A DNA stretch of 32,422 nucleotides from Bugula neritina (taxonomy: Eukaryota > Bryozoa > Gymnolaemata > Cheilostomatida > Bugulidae): positions 1 to 32,422 of the forward strand of contig CAXIUT010000106.1 of NCBI GenBank assembly GCA_964035545.1. Direction: 5' to 3'. Positions within the stretch are counted from its first letter, which is position 1; each line of letters starts with the position of its first letter. Below the pieces are notes generated by a model. That model was given only the letters and a program-made list of their open reading frames with translations. It was not told the origin of the DNA and made no database searches. The position numbers and the translations under genes are program-made. Positions 29,921 through 32,422 of this stretch are shown here, piece after piece.

Positions 29921-30511
29921 ATGGAAAATTATAATCTCAATGCAGAAAAACTAAAGAATATACAACGAGAAATGTAACCAGAGTATTATAACTCTCATAA
30001 AGCGAAAGATCTAACCAATGCATAGAAAACATGTACTTGATATATGACTAAGAAACAAAACGCAATTCACCATGCCAAAAAATATTCAAATACAGTACAT
30101 GTTAGTCCATGTATCGAGTCCTTGCCATCACTCCCGCTTAGTCAATTCTACAGTATACATACAAAAGAAAATAATAAAGAACCAAAGATACTTGATAAGG
30201 CTAAAATTTATCTTGAAGAAAAAAGAAAATAGAATCATATAGCATAAAAGAAGAATGATTTGTCATAGTATATATAAATATTTGCGAGACCTGTCTCTCA
30301 TAAAGAAAGAGTTAAAAGACAATCAATCTAGTTTGGTATTTTTTAAGTAGAAAAGAAAGAAAATAAAGCAGAAAGGAGAGAAATGAGATAAACAGGAGGA
30401 TTCAATGAAGAAAAAGTATAAAAAACAGATGATGCCAGAAGTATGTTGAACGCTAAGATCAGAAAAAGGTTAAATCATAAAAAAATAATTGACTTGTTGA
30501 GAAGAGGTTGA
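29921..30511 (+). CDS. Charged small protein, unknown function, splice/frame problem
   Basis: Two parts lie in the same frame, separated by a TGA at 30038-30040: residues MENYNLNAEKLKNIQREMEP and onward (29921-30037), and a 155-codon part from the ATG at 30044 to TGA 30509-30511 (HHAKKYSNTVHVSPCIE, DKAKIYLEEKRKE, basic end RKRLNHKKIIDLLRRG). A perfect 20-nt GTA...AG segment (30033-30052) covers the TGA, but removing it shifts the frame by one. One extra A just after it (30053-30055) would explain this. Otherwise the gene starts at 30044. No family recognised. Confidence 0.55.
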
Positions 30512-30558
30512 TTTAATTGTGAAATTTATCATATTGTATTATTCATAATTAAATTGAG

Positions 30559-30765
30559 ATGGAAGATAAGCCTCAAAAAGAAGAAGAAATGCTCGATTTG
30601 TCTAAAACAGTGCCTATATCAACAGAAGAAGAGAAAAAATTGGCTTCTTTTCTGAATAAATTTCAAGCAAACATCAAAGGAGATGACTAGATGTAAGAAA
30701 TATTCGGCGATACAATCAAACAATGGTCCAATGAACTCGAAGTCAAACACAATCCTAAATAGTGA
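30559..30765 (+). CDS. Small acidic protein, unknown function
   Basis: 68 codons, intronless, TGA at 30763-30765. Very Glu-rich at the start (MEDKPQKEEEMLDLSK), then a helix (EEKKLASFLNKFQANIK) and MEEIFGDTIKQWSNELEV. It starts 47 nt after the previous gene and converges on the phosducin-like gene (97 nt between stops). The frame seems to continue past the TGA, but that part is the antisense of the phosducin-like gene. Short, so moderate confidence. Confidence 0.55.
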
Positions 30766-30862
30766 ATGATCTATGTTTCGTATGGATCAAAATATGAATG
30801 TTTTATCAGTTTCATAAAGTCGAAAATAATTGATTAAGAGGTCGATAATAAGGGATTGATGA

Positions 30863-31494
30863 TCATAGAGGGTGTATGCTTTGTGAGGTAAGTAGATCTC
30901 CAAAATTTTTGATATCTCCTTTCATTATTTTATCAACATTGGTCAAATGAGAAACTGGCTTTCCTGCTTTATAGATGATAATGCAAGGGCATCTTTAATC
31001 AGGGAAGTTCTAGATGCATTTGGTCGATATTATCTTGATAAACTTCACATGGGCATATTGTTTAGCTATATCTGGCAGGTGCATATTGATCAGATTGCAA
31101 AATTCGTTGCTTGGCTGGTAGAGATGCAAAACAACAAATGATTCTGGATCAGCTTCTGTCACTTATCTCACATATTAATCTCTTGATATTTCCAACACTT
31201 GTCCATATTTCTATTTTTCAACTTTTACCTTTAGTTCTTTCATGCGGTTGGCCATGTACTGCTTGGTAAATTCATCTTCGAAATCTAAATAGAAACAAAG
31301 ATACCCAAATCATCTTAGAGTTAATCAAGTTATTCTTTATCAAGTTTATCCAATTTGTTCTAGAGTTTGTTTTCTTCTGCATGAATTTCTTGCATTTTAG
31401 CTTGTTCTTCAGCTAGAGTAGTTTTCTTTTCATTAGGAAGGTAGTTTCCGTATTTGACATTAGCATCGAACCATTCAGTAGTTACTCCGTTCAT
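30863..31494 (-). CDS. Phosducin-like protein (PDCL3/Plp2 type), thioredoxin fold
   Basis: 203 aa with one 20-nt intron (31285-31304). The order fits the PDCL2/PDCL3 group: MNGVTTEWFDANVKYGNY near the start, an acidic coiled helix (Leu-Asp-Glu-Leu-Glu-Asp-Asp-Leu), the DEFTKQYMANRMKELK helix, YGQVLEISRDEYVREVTEA, VVLHLYQPSNEFCNLINMHL, VKFIKIISTKCIENFPD and CPCIIIYKAGKPV. These proteins help the CCT chaperonin fold actin, tubulin and other clients. The C-terminus after DIKNFGDLL is short and ends at TGA 30865-30863; typical members run 20-30 residues further, so the end may be truncated or hold an unrecognised intron. ATG at 31494-31492. Confidence 0.88.
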
Positions 31495-31617
31495 TCTATC
31501 TTTTATGATAATTATATTGAGCAATAATATATGAGCTAAATATTAATAGTTATTTTAGATAAAAGAAACAATAAACTCTGAATTAGTTTAAAATAAACTA
31601 AAATATCAATGTCTTTA

Positions 31618-32259
31618 TCATTTTTCAGCCTTGATGGGCTCCAGATAACTACTTGAACACTAAAGCTATGTTTTCAATCGTTCTATTTTCTTTTTAGGCT
31701 TTTTGTTATTTATATTTATATCTTTTTTAGAACCTTTTGCTTTTGCTTTTTATTTTTCTTATTCTTCTTTTCTTCTATTCAAACTATCGTAAATAGTTTT
31801 TATTTTTTATCTCTCTTTTTTATGATGATCTACTCTTTTATTGGAATTGCTATTTTATACTTTCTTGAAATAATCTTTATTTTTATCTTTAGGTTGAAAA
31901 GGATTGTTTCCGCTGATATATTGATTAAAATTTCCTGTTGAATTAAATTCCTGACGATATTTGATGGTTTCTTTCTCTCCCTACTATACTTCATCATCAC
32001 TGCTGACGATGTCATCAATAGATAAGATGATTTTAGGGAAAGTGTATATTTTGTTGGCAATAGATAGTTTATATCTCTCATTGATTTATCTTTTGAATTA
32101 TCGGATTTACTATTAATTTTGTTTTTATGTTTCACTATCTGGCTACTAGAGGTCGAAAAGAGGTCTTTTTCGACTATTGAGGAGGAAAAGTTATTCTTGA
32201 GAGTAGCGTTAGAGGTTAGAGAGGGCTTATTCGTCTACTTCTGATTTGAATTAGTACAT
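31618..32259 (-). CDS. Lys/Glu-rich subtelomeric gene, unknown function
   Basis: 213 codons, intronless, ATG 32259-32257 to TGA 31620-31618. N-terminal: MYEFKSEVDEEALSNLERYS, then acidic LFDLEEPDSETEKQNEEEI and REINERYKLSIANKIYTFPK, then IDDIVSSDDEVEEGEKE. The C-terminal third is basic (KKEREKIKTIYDSLNRRKEEEE, KKPKKKIERLK). No domain recognised. A competing frame read with TAA/TAG as stops covers part of it but is a shadow. The start codon lies only about 60 nt from the telomere, so the promoter must be extremely short or lie within the telomere-adjacent bases. Confidence 0.68.
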
Positions 32260-32319
32260 GTTATTACATACAATATTATAAACCTATTCTAATTATGATA
32301 TTAAATGAAAGTAAAGGGA

Positions 32320-32422
32320 TTGGGGTTGGGGTTGGGGTTGGGGTTGGGGTTGGGGTTGGGGTTGGGGTTGGGGTTGGGGTTGGGGTTGGGGTTGGGGTTG
32401 GGGGGGTTGGGGTTGGGGTTGG
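32320..32422. repeat. Right telomere, G4T2 repeats
   Basis: TTGGGG repeats from 32320 to the last base, after AAAGGGA. One run of seven G occurs at 32400-32406; the rest is regular. It completes the chromosome. Confidence 0.97.

Noticed and set aside
26305-30040. TGA read as tryptophan in apparent interrupted frames
   Set aside because: All firm genes end at TGA where the family ends (PDCD5, Rpt2, UBC, MT-A70), and the interrupted frames are explained by antisense genes, introns or chance.
30767-31141. A plus-strand gene continuing past the TGA at 30763 with a 19-nt intron
   Set aside because: The minus strand of the same DNA encodes a clear phosducin-like protein, so this is its antisense shadow.
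31830-32135. A minus-strand basic 101-aa frame near the right end
   Set aside because: With TAA/TAG as Glu, another frame of the same strand is open for 213 codons and has better protein-like content.
1-32422. tRNA or rRNA genes and transposable elements
   Set aside because: I saw no cloverleaf-like boxes, rRNA segments, transposase motifs or terminal inverted repeats; a covariance-model scan was not possible.

Overview
This window is a complete small macronuclear chromosome of a ciliate. It opens with C4A2 repeats (1-113), closes with G4T2 repeats (32320-32422) and carries about two dozen tightly packed genes. The genetic code is the key to reading it. TAA and TAG are sense codons and TGA is the only stop, and TAA/TAG fall where conserved proteins have glutamate. 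Examples are the Walker B Glu of proteasomal Rpt2 (19450-19452), the Cys-Thr-Glu-Ala-Gly motif of the same protein, position 12 of an EF-hand loop (885-887) and the residue before Asn-Phe in a DHHC domain. That is the peritrich nuclear code (NCBI table 30), so the likely source is a sessile oligohymenophorean such as a Vorticella, Carchesium or Campanella relative. No species is claimed. Nineteen introns could be placed: sixteen of 20 nt, two of 21 and one of 19, all starting GTA and ending AG.

Layout. 498-6346: an EF-hand protein, a coiled-coil protein, a DHHC palmitoyltransferase, a secreted carbonic-anhydrase-like protein that has lost its zinc ligands, and two coiled-coil proteins. 6457-6567: an internal telomeric tract followed by a gene without a 5' end. 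7188-11060: a 496-aa unknown, PDCD5, an ARM/HEAT-like protein and a ubiquitin-conjugating (UBC-fold) protein. 11061-18135: a duplicated, fast-changing block. It holds five members of a secreted protein family (one decayed, two frame-disrupted) with one shared signal peptide and promoter block but unrelated Cys/Arg/Pro/Gly-rich repeat bodies. It also holds decayed copies of the UBC gene and of a minus-strand coiled-coil gene, plus two more internal telomeric tracts. 18563-25712: Rpt2, a 678-aa coiled-coil protein and an exportin-like karyopherin. 25897-27756: two small, partly frame-disrupted genes and an unresolved stretch. 27757-32259: an MT-A70 adenine methyltransferase with four C-terminal zinc modules, two small unknowns, a phosducin-like protein and a Lys/Glu-rich gene starting about 60 nt from the right telomere.

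The housekeeping genes do not form a pathway, although proteostasis recurs (Rpt2, UBC-like, phosducin-like). The most unusual signals are the secreted family with interchangeable bodies, the three internal telomeric tracts (all in one orientation and ending in the same repeat phase, one replacing exactly 32 nt of a duplicated sequence), and the MT-A70/zinc-finger fusion. Several one-base frame breaks in short homopolymers suggest either consensus errors or recent decay.
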